This document shows positions 61,714 to 64,000 of a DNA stretch of 64,000 nucleotides, one piece after another. Made by a program: the position numbers and the translations under genes. This DNA is from Bacteroidales bacterium (GTDB lineage Bacteria > Bacteroidota > Bacteroidia > Bacteroidales > UBA932), in NCBI GenBank assembly GCA_017615435.1, contig JAGAAF010000058.1:1-64000 (forward strand), given 5' to 3'. Positions within the stretch are counted from its first letter, which is position 1; each line of letters begins with the position of its first letter. The notes beneath the pieces were generated by a model. The model was given only the letters and a program-made list of their open reading frames with translations. It did not search any database and had not been told where the DNA came from.

Positions 61714-64000
<2,287 letters not shown>

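Overview
The window reads as a compact, fairly GC-rich chromosome segment from the phylum Bacteroidota, most likely order Bacteroidales. Supporting signs are promoter boxes of the Bacteroidetes -7 type (TAnnTTTG, in places with a TTTG/TTG about 19-20 bp upstream) in many intergenic gaps, little visible use of Shine-Dalgarno sequences, and lineage-typical families: short DUF3822 beside rsmD, DUF4293, a GldI-like FKBP lipoprotein, bacterial DPP III, and a GH57/GH133/GT glycogen cluster. I cannot name a genus. No rRNA, tRNA, CRISPR array, prophage or plasmid gene was seen, and no gene-free stretch exceeds 300 bp.

Layout. 1-5298: start of a divergent secreted-protein gene, then dnaX-lptB-NtrX-like regulator-cmk-ispH. 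5299-5584: a 50-bp tandem hairpin array. 5585-10015: efp, rlmH and a giant NtrY-like sensor kinase. 10016-14316: an unusual block, engB-prs-small membrane protein-der, bounded by a perfect 35-bp inverted repeat and by two copies of a 75-bp palindromic (BIME-like) element; one copy sits inside the reading frame of a RAYT-type (REP-associated tyrosine) transposase. 14380-27583: a ten-gene run, xseA-xseB, five glycogen or alpha-glucan genes, ribF, a DPP III peptidase and a 45-codon small ORF. 27673-29633: greA, HIT protein, thioredoxin-fold lipoprotein. 29745-30948: tsaB and cvpA on the minus strand. 31012-38023: ileS, DksA/TraR-like protein, lspA, GH27 alpha-galactosidase, gtrA, CNNM/CBS protein. 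38025-43095: DUF389 protein (minus), an EF-hand membrane protein and a PEGA-domain protein. 43207-49520: short ComEC (minus), ackA (plus), then DHH phosphoesterase, FKBP lipoprotein, MATE and cytidylate-kinase-like genes (minus). 49608-56010: membrane protein-DUF3822-rsmD, mazG, prfA, nucleoside phosphorylase, DUF4293, LytTR and Clp-N genes. 56114-64000: gyrA, TPR protein, phoH, Cys-repeat SPOR lipoprotein and a leuS cut by the window edge.

Most genes are housekeeping: replication, translation, envelope and carbon storage. The glycogen genes form a complete build-and-degrade set except for glgC. The NtrX/NtrY-like pair lies 2.9 kb apart.

The most unusual signals are not genes. First, the tetranucleotide CATG is almost absent: I found one in 64 kb where about 240 are expected. 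Codons before internal ATG are changed synonymously to avoid it (TTT ATG instead of TTC ATG, and so on), and the one CATG lies in the mobile 75-bp element. Second, two 107-bp elements with terminal inverted repeats and compensatory base changes in their internal hairpins fill the gaps between convergent genes at 29635 and 43096. Third, the RAYT/BIME/35-bp inverted-repeat block could make a 3.3-kb segment carrying engB, prs and der invertible. All counts and alignments were done by eye.
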